Program-made: the position numbers and the translations under genes
Source: Mameliella sp. MMSF_3455
GTDB taxonomy: Bacteria > Pseudomonadota > Alphaproteobacteria > Rhodobacterales > Rhodobacteraceae
Assembly: GCF_030733205.1 (NCBI RefSeq)
Contig: NZ_JASHJL010000013.1
Coordinates: forward strand, 62,001 to 126,000
Length of the DNA stretch: 64,000 bases
Reading direction: 5' to 3'
The notes under the pieces: model-generated
Told to the model about the DNA's origin: nothing
Seen by the model: only the letters and a program-made list of their open reading frames with translations
Database searches by the model: none
Shown: piece after piece, positions 1 to 8,065 of the stretch
Numbering within the stretch: the stretch's first letter is position 1
Layout: every line of letters begins with the position of its first letter

Positions 1-1
1 T

Positions 2-55
2 CCCGACCGGAACGATGAACTGAGGCGATCGCGACCCGCGAACAGCCCTGACTGA
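2..55 (+). CDS. possible 3' tail of an upstream gene (partial)
   Basis: The frame beginning at base 2 is open from the window edge to a TGA at 53-55 and would end in ...PDRNDELRRSRPANSPD. The next gene starts 2 bases later, at the GTG of 58, which is the spacing expected inside an operon. Lasso-type loci usually carry an asparagine-synthetase-like macrolactam synthetase in this position, but 17 residues cannot identify it. The other two forward frames close by base 23. Confidence 0.25.
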   Translation, partial: PDRNDELRRSRPANSPD

Positions 56-57
56 CC

Positions 58-1014
58 GTGATGGAAGTGGCCGGCGGCCTTTCGAAACTGCATGGTGCAC
101 TTCGCCGGCGGGGCTGGGAGATGTCATTCTCTCGGTACTCGGAAGGTGCGGGCCAAGGCGCCCGCACGGTTCTTTGGACCTGTCCATTTGGAAATCTGAC
201 CGTCGCCACCCCCGACAGCGGGGGCGATGGCTTGATGGTCGATTTCCCCGATCTGGTCCGTGCCGAGGTGTCGCGCACTGACAGAACGGTGCGGGTCTAC
301 CCTCTGGTCCCCGACATCTCTGCCGCGACCCTCGAACATTTTGTCCTGGATATCCTGTTTCCACGCCTGATCGCCGATGCTGGCGAGCTTGTGGTGCATG
401 GGGCGCTGGTCGCCCGGGGCGAGGATGCGATCTGCCTGTTGGGCGACTCCGGGCTTGGCAAGTCGACCTTGTCGGCGGCCTTGCGCGGTGCGGGCTGGCG
501 ATTGCTGGGCGACGACGCGATGGAACTGCTGAACGACGGCCCGGGGGTCTCTGCCAGCGCGATCTATCCCAGCCTGCGGCTGCATCCCGATTCCCTCGAA
601 CAGCTGTTTCCCGAGCCACCCGCCGGGATGTCGCCGGTGGCCGATTACCTGGACAAGTACCGCCTCGACCCTGGCGACCCGGCCGATCCGGCAGAGACAA
701 CCCGCCTGCGGGCCGTCCTTTTGTTGGGCGGCGAAGATGGCACAAACGAGGTCGCGGTCCGGCCGCTGACCGCTTTGACGCTCTGCATGGCCCTGGTCCG
801 GCAGAGCTTTGCCCTTGATCCGGTCGATCCGGCCGCCGCGCATGGCCGCCTTGGCGCGGCAAGCGCCGTCGCCGCTGCGGTGCCCGGCTTTGCCTTGAAT
901 TACCCGCGCGACTACGCCCGGTTGCCCGAGGTGATCGACCTTGTCCGCGACACGCTTGACCGGGTCGGGACCAACACAAGACAGGAGATGGCAGCCCCGA
1001 TTGCGCTGCCCTGA
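58..1014 (+). CDS. HprK-like serine kinase of a RiPP (lasso-type) locus
   Basis: A 318-residue protein with a C-terminal HPr-kinase-type P-loop: GDSGLGKS at residues 129-136, followed by a GDD (D152-D153) in the position of the HprK acidic pair. The N-terminal half has no clear domain and may bind substrate. HprK-like enzymes in lasso-peptide clusters (for example the paeninodin type) phosphorylate the peptide, and the PqqD-like and B2 genes downstream suggest that setting here. It is not the classical HPr kinase of the PTS, because the neighbours are RiPP genes. The start could be GTG 58 or the adjacent ATG 61. The stop lies 5 bases before the methyltransferase start, so the genes are probably co-transcribed. 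The kinase fold is secure; the substrate is inferred. Confidence 0.8.
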   Translation: MMEVAGGLSKLHGALRRRGWEMSFSRYSEGAGQGARTVLWTCPFGNLTVATPDSGGDGLMVDFPDLVRAEVSRTDRTVRVYPLVPDISAATLEHFVLDILFPRLIADAGELVVHGALVARGEDAICLLGDSGLGKSTLSAALRGAGWRLLGDDAMELLNDGPGVSASAIYPSLRLHPDSLEQLFPEPPAGMSPVADYLDKYRLDPGDPADPAETTRLRAVLLLGGEDGTNEVAVRPLTALTLCMALVRQSFALDPVDPAAAHGRLGAASAVAAAVPGFALNYPRDYARLPEVIDLVRDTLDRVGTNTRQEMAAPIALP

Positions 1015-1019
1015 CAGGC

Positions 1020-2174
1020 ATGAATTACGGCACATATTCCGTGGCCAGCTACGGCAGGATGATCCGAAAAAGCCCGCGCATGACCGCCTATGCCAAGGCG
1101 CTGCGCAGTGTGATCACCCCCGGTTGTACCGTGCTGGACCTCGGCGCCGGCTTTGGTTTCTTCTCTCTTCTTTCCTGCCAGTACGGCGCTGGACGGGTCA
1201 TCGCGGTGGAACCGGCCGGGGCGATCGAACTGGGTCCGGAACTGGCGCGCGCCAACGGCTGCGCCGACCGCATCACCTTCGTCCGGGGTGTCTCCCGAGA
1301 GCTGGGAGAGGACTGCCGCGCCGATGTGATCATCGCCGACCTGCGCGGCTCGATTCCCTTGTTCACACATCACATCCCCACCATCGTCGATGCCCGTACA
1401 CGGCTCTTGGCGCCGGAGGGCGTGCTGGTGACGCAGCGCGACAGGCTGCGGTGTGCGTTGGTCAGCGATGGGTCACTTGCCGAGCGATTCGACCCCTGGG
1501 ATACAAATCCCTTCGGGGTCGACCTGTCCCTTGGTCGCCGCTTTTCCGTTGCGAATACGCACAAGGTCAGTGTCACCGCCGAGGCACAGATTTCCGACGC
1601 TGCGGATCTGGGCGAACTGGACTACGCGAGGATCTCGGATCCCAGCTTTTCGGGCGAGGTGACGCTTTCCGCGACCCGGGCGGCGCAGGCGCACGGGGTG
1701 CTCGTCTGGTTCGACGCGGAACTGGCGGGCGGGTTCGGGTTCTCGAACGCGCCCGAGGCGCCGCCTCTCACCTATGGTCAACTTTTCCTGCCCTTCGAGC
1801 ACCCGGTCGACATGAGCCCCGGCGACACCGCGGAGGTGTCTCTGGATTTCTGCTATTCCTCCGGCGGCTATCCGATTTCCTGGAAATCGCGGATCACGCG
1901 CGCAGGGGCGCCCGACCTGCGGTACGCGCAATCCACGGCGCTCAGCGATTTCGTCACCGCCGCGGATCTGCGCCGTCGTTCCGGTTCCTATTGCCCGCCG
2001 GTGAGCGCAAGCGTGGAACTCGACCGGTACTGCCTGACGCGCTTTGACGGCGCGACCCCGCTGAGCGCCATCGCGCGCGAGGTGGTGGAACGCGCCCCCG
2101 ACCGTTTCCAGACCGAGGCCGAAGCGCTGGTCTACGTTGCCGATCTGGCCGAACGGTATCATGCTGTGAGCTGA
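1020..2174 (+). CDS. PRMT-like class I SAM-dependent methyltransferase
   Basis: A 384-residue protein. Residues 10-150 form a Rossmann methyltransferase with motif I VLDLGAGFG (about 38-46) and the post-I acidic residue in VEPAG (E64). Residues about 180-310 look like the beta-barrel of protein arginine methyltransferases, including the stretch GVLVWFDAELAGG and the later YGQLFLPFEHP. The last about 70 residues form a helical tail that recalls a PqqD-like winged helix. It lies between the kinase and the PqqD-like gene, so a role in modifying the RiPP precursor is likely, but the substrate is unknown. The ATG at 1020 is 5 bases after the preceding stop. A PRMT-fold enzyme is unusual for this kind of locus. 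Alternatively it could act on another protein or on the polysaccharide. Confidence 0.75.
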   Translation: MNYGTYSVASYGRMIRKSPRMTAYAKALRSVITPGCTVLDLGAGFGFFSLLSCQYGAGRVIAVEPAGAIELGPELARANGCADRITFVRGVSRELGEDCRADVIIADLRGSIPLFTHHIPTIVDARTRLLAPEGVLVTQRDRLRCALVSDGSLAERFDPWDTNPFGVDLSLGRRFSVANTHKVSVTAEAQISDAADLGELDYARISDPSFSGEVTLSATRAAQAHGVLVWFDAELAGGFGFSNAPEAPPLTYGQLFLPFEHPVDMSPGDTAEVSLDFCYSSGGYPISWKSRITRAGAPDLRYAQSTALSDFVTAADLRRRSGSYCPPVSASVELDRYCLTRFDGATPLSAIAREVVERAPDRFQTEAEALVYVADLAERYHAVS

Positions 2175-2287
2175 CAACGGGACAGCATCGGCAGGCGTGA
2201 AAACATGATGGCAATTGCCGCCTTGGCAGAGATTGTCGGGACAGCGGCGCCTTGGTAATCTTCTGCCAAAGCTTGGAAGGACCTGAA

Positions 2288-2566
2288 ATGGATGACAAAA
2301 CCCACTATGAAACCCATCCTGAGGTGGTCTCGACCGCGACCGGGGATGAAATTGTCCTGCTGAGCTTCAGGACCGACACCTATTACGGTCTGAACCCGGT
2401 CGGGGCCCGTATGTGGGATCTTTTGGGGCAGGGCGCGTCGGTGGATACACTGTGCGCGGCTCTGTTGGGGGAATACGACGTGCCCGAGGATGTGCTGCGC
2501 CAGGACATCCGGGCCGTCATGTCGGATCTCGACGCCCAGTCCCTGATCGTCGCGCAGGAGGGCTGA
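2288..2566 (+). CDS. PqqD-like RiPP recognition element protein (lasso B1 type)
   Basis: A 92-residue protein with the PqqD signature: a beta-rich start (DEIVLLSFRTDTYYGLNPVG) followed by the winged helix R-MWDLL-GQGASVDTLCAALLGEY and a C-terminal helix with DLDAQSLI. PqqD-family proteins bind the leader of a ribosomal peptide and hand it to the processing enzymes; in split lasso systems this part is called B1. The ATG at 2288 is preferred over the TTG at 2252 because it is preceded by GGAAGGA (2275-2281) and gives the family's usual length. It ends 2 bases before the B2 start, so B1 and B2 are coupled. Confidence 0.85.
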   Translation: MDDKTHYETHPEVVSTATGDEIVLLSFRTDTYYGLNPVGARMWDLLGQGASVDTLCAALLGEYDVPEDVLRQDIRAVMSDLDAQSLIVAQEG

Positions 2567-2568
2567 AC

Positions 2569-2988
2569 TTGAACTTGAGGGGGGTGCGCAAGGTCACGCC
2601 GCGCCGGCTGGTCGACGTGGCCCGGGCCGCAGCGTTGCTTGGACAGGCGCGGCTGCGGACCAGGCAGGGCAGCCAGGCCTGGGTCGGGGCCATCGCTGAC
2701 CGGCAGCCACCCTCGCCACAGCCAAGCGCCGCGCAGCGCCGTGCCATTGATCGCACCGCCTGGGCCGTCGCGGTCGCGGCCCGTTTCGTGCCCTGGCGCA
2801 GCGACTGCCTCGTTCAGGCGCTGGCCGCCCGTGCCTGGCTTGCTGCGCAGGGCATCGACAGCCGCCTGGTGATCGGTGTTCCCGGACAGCAGGGCCCCCG
2901 GTTCGAAGCCCATGCCTGGCTTCTCAGTCATGGGATCACGGTGACGGGGGGCGACGTGACGCGCTACCGCGCCTTCCAGACGGCCTGA
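2569..2988 (+). CDS. lasso-peptide B2-type leader peptidase (transglutaminase-like)
   Basis: A 139-residue protein of the lasso-peptide biosynthesis B2 family, a compact transglutaminase-like cysteine protease that removes the leader. The conserved block WRSDCLVQALAARAWL carries the candidate nucleophile C80, and EAHAWL carries H115; D129 in GGDV is a candidate third member of the triad. A TTG start at 2569 is preceded by CAGGAGG (2555-2561) inside the end of the PqqD-like gene. Partnered with the 92-residue B1, it forms the split protease of a lasso-type system. The cyclase and a precursor were not found in this window. Confidence 0.85.
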   Translation: MNLRGVRKVTPRRLVDVARAAALLGQARLRTRQGSQAWVGAIADRQPPSPQPSAAQRRAIDRTAWAVAVAARFVPWRSDCLVQALAARAWLAAQGIDSRLVIGVPGQQGPRFEAHAWLLSHGITVTGGDVTRYRAFQTA

Positions 2989-3183
2989 GACGGCCTGCCC
3001 GGAGCCGCACACGGTTTGGAGGTCGAGAGGCGGGTCGCCTCGGCCGGAACGAGGCCGCCCGTGGGCCAGCCCATCAACAGCGCCCTTGCCGGTCAGTGTG
3101 CTGGCACGAACAGCCGAACAGGGCGGCGCACGACCGAACCCGACGAGCCGGGCCGGGGCGCCGCCGCTGTCAAGCCGCTGATT

Positions 3184-3957
3184 TTACTCGAAAACCAGTT
3201 CGGGAACGCCGAAGTACTCGGCCCAGTCCTTGGGGTCCACATAAGCTGCGGTGCCTTTGGGGACGTAGTGCAGGAAAACCAGGTTGCAGAAGGCATCCTT
3301 GCCCGGAACGGCACCGGTTATGCGGTCGCGGTAGTGAAACTGCGAACTGCCGGAGAAGATGATCGCATTGCCGGGCTGCAACTCGAACGACCGATAGTCC
3401 AGGTCGGGATCGTTCTTGAGATCCTCTTCCCAGGTCTCGGAAATCTTGTCCAGCGGTTCGGGCCAGGGAACGATGCGACTGAAATGGATCGGCCAAACGT
3501 CGGTTTGCTCGATGCAGATGTCCACGGTCCACTTGGCCAGCGGTGCATCCATGTGAATTGGGCAGACGCCCATAGCCCAATACATGGAAAGGAAATTGTA
3601 GCAAGGTTCGACCTCTTCACCGACCAACTCGCCAATCCTGTCGGCCATGCGGGCCTGAAGGTCGTTGAAGGTTTCGTGGTTGTGGACGACGAAACGCCCG
3701 AACTGCTTGAGCTCGTGCATCTCGTAGCGGTCCCTGCCGGTCTCGCGGATGACAGCCTTGGCGGCTTCGTGATCTTTCTGATCGAGGAAATTCTCGATCT
3801 CGATCACTTCGAAGTCCTGCCGTGTCCGAAGCTTGTCCATTGCGGCTTCGAAGGTCTTCAACTTCTCCGGATTGTGCGCCGCCAAGTACTCTCGCGCTGC
3901 GAAGTAGCGGTTCATCCAGGGGCTGTCGTACCAGGGAAAACGCTGGGCTACCTTCAA
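3184..3957 (-). CDS. 2-oxoglutarate/Fe(II)-dependent oxygenase-like protein
   Basis: A 257-residue protein with the double-stranded beta-helix metal site: H135-x-D137 (CPIHMD) and a distal H208 in SQFHYRD, followed by R210/R212 as the likely 2-oxoglutarate-binding arginine. ELQPGNAIIFSGSS just before the distal histidine is typical of phytanoyl-CoA-like or prolyl-hydroxylase-like members. The start is TTG 3957, preceded by AGGAGAGG. It is convergent with the RiPP genes and about 200 bases from them, so it could hydroxylate the peptide product or serve the polysaccharide locus; neither is shown. The bases 2989-3183 between the two stop codons hold no supported gene. Confidence 0.7.
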   Translation of the reverse strand: MKVAQRFPWYDSPWMNRYFAAREYLAAHNPEKLKTFEAAMDKLRTRQDFEVIEIENFLDQKDHEAAKAVIRETGRDRYEMHELKQFGRFVVHNHETFNDLQARMADRIGELVGEEVEPCYNFLSMYWAMGVCPIHMDAPLAKWTVDICIEQTDVWPIHFSRIVPWPEPLDKISETWEEDLKNDPDLDYRSFELQPGNAIIFSGSSQFHYRDRITGAVPGKDAFCNLVFLHYVPKGTAAYVDPKDWAEYFGVPELVFE

Positions 3958-4558
3958 GAGCCTCTCCTAAGTTCAATGCATCCGACGTTTTCCAAGTGGT
4001 CAAACGCCGGCGTCAGTCTTGCCGAATGGAACAGCTGTTGCAAGCGGCCAGGGCCGCTGCGCAGCCTGCAATCCTGAGCCGGGCTAGCACCGGTCGGAGC
4101 GGTCTGCAACAACGCACGGTGACGTGCTTTGCCTGTCCGTCACCCCGCGACAAGCGACCAGATCCAGCCTCTGGCCGTCCGAGTCCGGAGAGCGGACCAG
4201 CGGCTTGTTGCGATTGGCGACTGCCATGAATTCCGGCGCCGAAAAGCCCCGCTTGCGCGGGATGGGTCGGCCCTGTTCGCTCGATGCTGAAGCGATCCGA
4301 AAATCCGTGCTCCACCCCCGATACGGTCCGGCCAGTGGCCGCCAGCCGCGCATCGCAAGTCGATGAGTACGAGCACTGGCTGGCATTCGAAATTTGAAGG
4401 GGGGACGGAAACGCGGCAGCCGATGTTGACAGGGGGTGCACGCCGGGTCTGTTGGCTTTACAGGAAGGGCAAAAGCCCTTATCCAGCCCACGACTTGCAA
4501 TGTGCCATTTCCAGTGTGGGATCGCCTGGGTCGCTCCATCCCTAAACGAAGGTCAGAG
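3958..4558. other. long non-coding interval upstream of wzc
   Basis: About 600 bases between the divergent oxygenase and wzc starts. Every open frame on either strand has poor codon character and no recognisable motif, so no gene is called. It probably carries the promoters of both genes and a long wzc leader. A TTGACA at 4426-4431 is a possible -35 box, but no convincing -10 follows at 16-18 bases. A perfect hairpin is at 4465-4480. Confidence 0.5.
4465..4480 (+). promoter_or_regulatory. perfect stem-loop in the wzc leader
   Basis: AAGGGC-AAAA-GCCCTT, a six-base-pair stem with an A4 loop, 79 bases before the wzc ATG. No U-run follows, so it is not a simple terminator. It may be an RNA structure in the leader. 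Confidence 0.35.
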
Positions 4559-6724
4559 ATGAATTCCGAATCGACAGGCATTCCAAGGAAATTGGCTGGT
4601 GCCGGTGCGCGGATCGATCCGCTCAAGTCCGAGGAAGCCCCCAGCTTCGACCTGTTGAACCTCATAGGTATCCTGTGGCGTGGCAAGATGATCATCGCGG
4701 CCTTTGCCCTGATGCTGGCGGTCTATGGCGTCTATGTCGCGATGACGGCTACGCCGATCTATTCGGCTTCCACACGGCTCATGCTGAGTGGTCAGAACGC
4801 GCAGGTCGTCAATCTGGAAAGCGTCGCCTCCGGGCTCTCCATGGATTACGCCTCGATCAACACCGAGTTGGAGGTGATCGCTTCCCGCAAGCTGGTCGAG
4901 CAACTGGTGCGTGACCTCGACCTGGTGAATGATCCGGACTTCAATCCCTACCTCGGGACCGGCGGTGGTTTTTCGCTACGTCAGCTGATCAGCTTGGCAT
5001 TGAACTACATACGCGACCGGGCCCCCCCCGAGCCCGAAGCGCCCGCGAGCCGCGAGGAGCAAATCCAGCGCACCGTGACCGTAGTACAGCGTACGGTGAA
5101 GGCGACGGCGCCCAGGTACACCTATCTTGTCGATGTATCGGTCAGCACGCAGGACCCAAAGAAGGCCATGACCTTGGCCAACCGCCTGGCCGAGTTGTAC
5201 ATCGAAGACCAGGTCCGCAAGAAGTTCGAGGCTACCCGCTTTGCGATCGATTTCCTGTCGAACCAGGTTACCGAACTCAAGACCGAGCTGGAAGATCAGG
5301 AGAACGCCGTCAAGACGTTGCGCGCCGAAAGCGACCTGATCAGTCCCGAGGCGCTTGACCAGTTGAACGTTCGCCTGAGAGAGGCCGAGCGGCGGGCAGC
5401 CGATGCCGCGGCGGATCTGGATCAGATGCGGAACCGTCTGACCGAGGCCCGGGCCCTGCGCGACGAAGGCCGGATCGACGACCTGATCACGCGGCTCAAC
5501 GACCCGCAACTCCGGCTACTCATCAACCGGGGCATCGAGATCGGCAACCCCGCGATCTCTGCCCGGATCGATACGGTGCTTGCCGACCTTGAACAGGATA
5601 TCACGCGCGAGGAAACGCGCCTGACCGCCCTGAGAGAGAGTGCCGCGACGCTGGCGGAGGAAAGCCGCGAGCAGACCGCGGACCTGCTTAATCTGAACGA
5701 CCTCCTGCGCGAAAGCGAAGCGACACGGATCCTCTACGAGACATTCCTGGCGCGCTTGAAAGAGGCCACGGTACAGACCGAGCTGCAGCGGGCCGACAGC
5801 CGCATCCTGTCAGAAGCGGTCGATGCCCGGCTGGTCGCGCCGCAGAAATCCCGCATCGCCCTGTTCTGGACGCTGGTTGGTGGCTTGATCGGGATCGCGA
5901 TCGTCATGGCCCGGCATTTCATGCCCTCGGGAATGCGCACTGCCGGAGAACTGGAACTTATGACCGCGATGCCTGTCGTCGGCCAGATTCCCCGGATCAA
6001 GCTGCGCAAGCGCAAGGCGCTGTTTCGCTTTATCCGGAACAATCCCACGGCGCCCATTGCCGAGGCGGTCCGCAACCTGCGCACCTCGTTGCTGTTGAGC
6101 GACATCGACCACCCGCCGCAGGTCATCATGTTGACCTCCTCCGTGCCCGGCGAAGGCAAAACGACCCTCGCGTTCTATCTGGCGCAGCAGTTCGGGGCCA
6201 TCAACAAGCGCACGCTGCTGGTTGAGGCCGACCTCCGGCGTCGCACCTTCCGGGAGTATGTCGACAACCCGTCAAAGACCGGCTTCACGTCGGTCATGCT
6301 GGGTGACGCAACCATCGAACAGAGCATCACGCATATCGAAGACATGGATTTCGATCTCCTTCTGGCGGATCGCTCGACCTACAATGCTGCCGATTTGTTC
6401 ACTTCGGAACGGTACGCGGGCCTCATGCGGGACCTGCGGGAACGGTATGACGTGATCATCATCGATACGCCGCCGGTGCTGGTGGTGCCAGATGCGCGAC
6501 TGATCGGCATGCAGGCCGATACCTCGATCTACCTGTCGCGCTGGGACAAGACCCCGCCGCACCAGATTCAGGACGGTCTCAAGCTCTTGCAGTCTGACGG
6601 CGTGAACGTAGCGGGCACGGTCCTGACCCAGATCGACCCCAAGGGCATGAAGCGGTACGGCTACGGCAACCGTTACGGGGCCTATGCCAATTACGGCAGC
6701 AATTACTACGGTCGGAGTGACTGA
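4559..6724 (+). CDS. wzc: Wzc-type polysaccharide co-polymerase / bacterial tyrosine kinase
   Basis: A 721-residue inner-membrane protein that controls polymerisation and export of a Wzy-dependent polysaccharide. Residues 30-130 are the Wzz domain with the first membrane helix (IIAAFALMLAVYGVYVAM). Residues about 190-420 are a long periplasmic coiled coil, and a second helix lies near 430-450 (ALFWTLVGGLIGIAIVMA). The C-terminal BY-kinase has Walker A VPGEGKTT (K534), Walker A' LLVEADLRRR and Walker B VIIIDTPP. It ends in a tyrosine cluster of seven Tyr in the last 24 residues, the autophosphorylation tail. The ATG at 4559 follows GAAGG. It converges with the flippase gene, with only 6 bases between stops. 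Confidence 0.92.
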   Translation: MNSESTGIPRKLAGAGARIDPLKSEEAPSFDLLNLIGILWRGKMIIAAFALMLAVYGVYVAMTATPIYSASTRLMLSGQNAQVVNLESVASGLSMDYASINTELEVIASRKLVEQLVRDLDLVNDPDFNPYLGTGGGFSLRQLISLALNYIRDRAPPEPEAPASREEQIQRTVTVVQRTVKATAPRYTYLVDVSVSTQDPKKAMTLANRLAELYIEDQVRKKFEATRFAIDFLSNQVTELKTELEDQENAVKTLRAESDLISPEALDQLNVRLREAERRAADAAADLDQMRNRLTEARALRDEGRIDDLITRLNDPQLRLLINRGIEIGNPAISARIDTVLADLEQDITREETRLTALRESAATLAEESREQTADLLNLNDLLRESEATRILYETFLARLKEATVQTELQRADSRILSEAVDARLVAPQKSRIALFWTLVGGLIGIAIVMARHFMPSGMRTAGELELMTAMPVVGQIPRIKLRKRKALFRFIRNNPTAPIAEAVRNLRTSLLLSDIDHPPQVIMLTSSVPGEGKTTLAFYLAQQFGAINKRTLLVEADLRRRTFREYVDNPSKTGFTSVMLGDATIEQSITHIEDMDFDLLLADRSTYNAADLFTSERYAGLMRDLRERYDVIIIDTPPVLVVPDARLIGMQADTSIYLSRWDKTPPHQIQDGLKLLQSDGVNVAGTVLTQIDPKGMKRYGYGNRYGAYANYGSNYYGRSD

Positions 6725-6730
6725 CGGGTC

Positions 6731-8056
6731 TCAGCGGCGGCGCCGCCCACCGCGTTCCGCGATCATCGACGACAGCCGCCGGGCATCCGCCATGCCCGGC
6801 AGCAGGTGCCATCCCGGACGGATCACCCCGTCCCGCACCAGGTGCCGCGCCCCCGCCAGCATCGACAGCAGGTTCGCCAGCCCGAGCGAGACGATCAACT
6901 GGGCGGGCGTGGCAAAACCGGTCAGGCCGTAGAGGCCCATCATGACCGTGATGGAAACCAGCGCCATTTCGACCGAGGGGCGCCCCTTGCCCAACGAACG
7001 ACCGGCCTCCAGCACCACCGCCCGGAGCGGCAGCACCGCCAGCGCTCCGAGTAGCCCCAGCGCCATCGGCGTGGCGCCAAGGTAGTCGTCCCCGTAAAGC
7101 AGCGGGATGGCGAAGGGCAGGATGCAGAACCCCACCAGAACCGTGCCCAGGGAAATCAGCAGCGTGAGCCGGATGATCAGGTGGACCCGATCCTGCCGTT
7201 CCCCGGCCTCCATCCCGGCGAGGTAGGGAAACAGCACCGTGTTGATCGCGGTCGTGATCACTCCGTACCCCGCGCCGACGGCAGAGAAAGCAACGAAATA
7301 CAGCCCCAGCAGGTCCTTCGACCAGGCACCGATGGCAATCAGGCGGTCGATCTGCCCGGCGATCGCCCCGACCGCGATTGCCATGTGCAGCTTCAACCCG
7401 ATGCGCCCGGTGTCGCGCAGGAAACTCCAGGACAGGGGGCCGAAGATGTGCCGCGCGTAGCGGATCAACCAGATCGTCAGGACAGGCAGTTTGGCCAGGA
7501 TAAAGAGCATCAGCACGACATAGGCCGAGAGGTCGCCGTCCTGGACGACCCAGGCGATCACGATCAACAGGCTGAAGATCGCCGGACCGGTGACCCGCGA
7601 GAGGTTGACCAGGAAGAAATCCATCCGGCTGCGTTCGGCGGCGCTGAAGCATTGCGAAATCAGCGCGGACAGGATGAGAAGGGCGCTGATCAGCAGGACC
7701 TGCCCCTCTGTCACCTCCACCAGACCGGTGTCGACAACCGCAAGCGCAACAATCGCAACCGCGGTCGAGCCGAGACTGATCGCCAGCGCAGCCAGGACCA
7801 TCGAGGGCAAGACGCTGCCGAGCAGTCCGGGGTCCTCACGCAGCCGCACGATGGCGCCGTCGAAGAACGACAGGCTTCCAAGCGCCGCCACGGTCTGGCC
7901 GATCAATAGAACGGTGCCGTATTCCGCCCGCGCCTCCGGCCCCAGGGCCCGCGCGATCAGCACCCCCGACACGAAGGTCAGCACAGCGACGAGGATGCTG
8001 GAGAAAGAGGTGCCCAGAAAGGCGGCGGCGGGTGATGAGGATTTTCCTCGGATCAT
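6731..8056 (-). CDS. wzx: Wzx-like oligosaccharide flippase
   Basis: A 441-residue, almost entirely hydrophobic protein of the polysaccharide-transporter (MATE/MOP) superfamily. The N-terminal FLGTSFSSILVAVLTFVSGVLIARALGPEARAEYG is the usual Wzx opening, and some twelve membrane segments follow. It should flip the lipid-linked repeat unit across the inner membrane for the Wzy-like polymerase at 12565-13854. It is the last gene of a minus-strand group with the sulfotransferase (9 bases upstream) and two acetyltransferases. The C-terminus is rich in arginine (GGRRRR). Confidence 0.85.
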   Translation of the reverse strand: MIRGKSSSPAAAFLGTSFSSILVAVLTFVSGVLIARALGPEARAEYGTVLLIGQTVAALGSLSFFDGAIVRLREDPGLLGSVLPSMVLAALAISLGSTAVAIVALAVVDTGLVEVTEGQVLLISALLILSALISQCFSAAERSRMDFFLVNLSRVTGPAIFSLLIVIAWVVQDGDLSAYVVLMLFILAKLPVLTIWLIRYARHIFGPLSWSFLRDTGRIGLKLHMAIAVGAIAGQIDRLIAIGAWSKDLLGLYFVAFSAVGAGYGVITTAINTVLFPYLAGMEAGERQDRVHLIIRLTLLISLGTVLVGFCILPFAIPLLYGDDYLGATPMALGLLGALAVLPLRAVVLEAGRSLGKGRPSVEMALVSITVMMGLYGLTGFATPAQLIVSLGLANLLSMLAGARHLVRDGVIRPGWHLLPGMADARRLSSMIAERGGRRRR

Positions 8057-8065
8057 TCTGTTCGC

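Noticed and set aside
2205-2258. Seventeen-codon ORF as the lasso precursor
   Set aside because: Too short for leader plus core and without Asp or Glu at ring position 7-9; reported as a weak finding only.
3016-4077. A 353-codon plus-strand open frame opposite the 2OG oxygenase
   Set aside because: The minus-strand gene carries the oxygenase metal motif and a good ribosome site; the plus-strand frame is its complement and has no motif.
4426-4462. TTGACA-type promoter before wzc
   Set aside because: The -35 match is good, but no -10 box stands at 16-18 bases.
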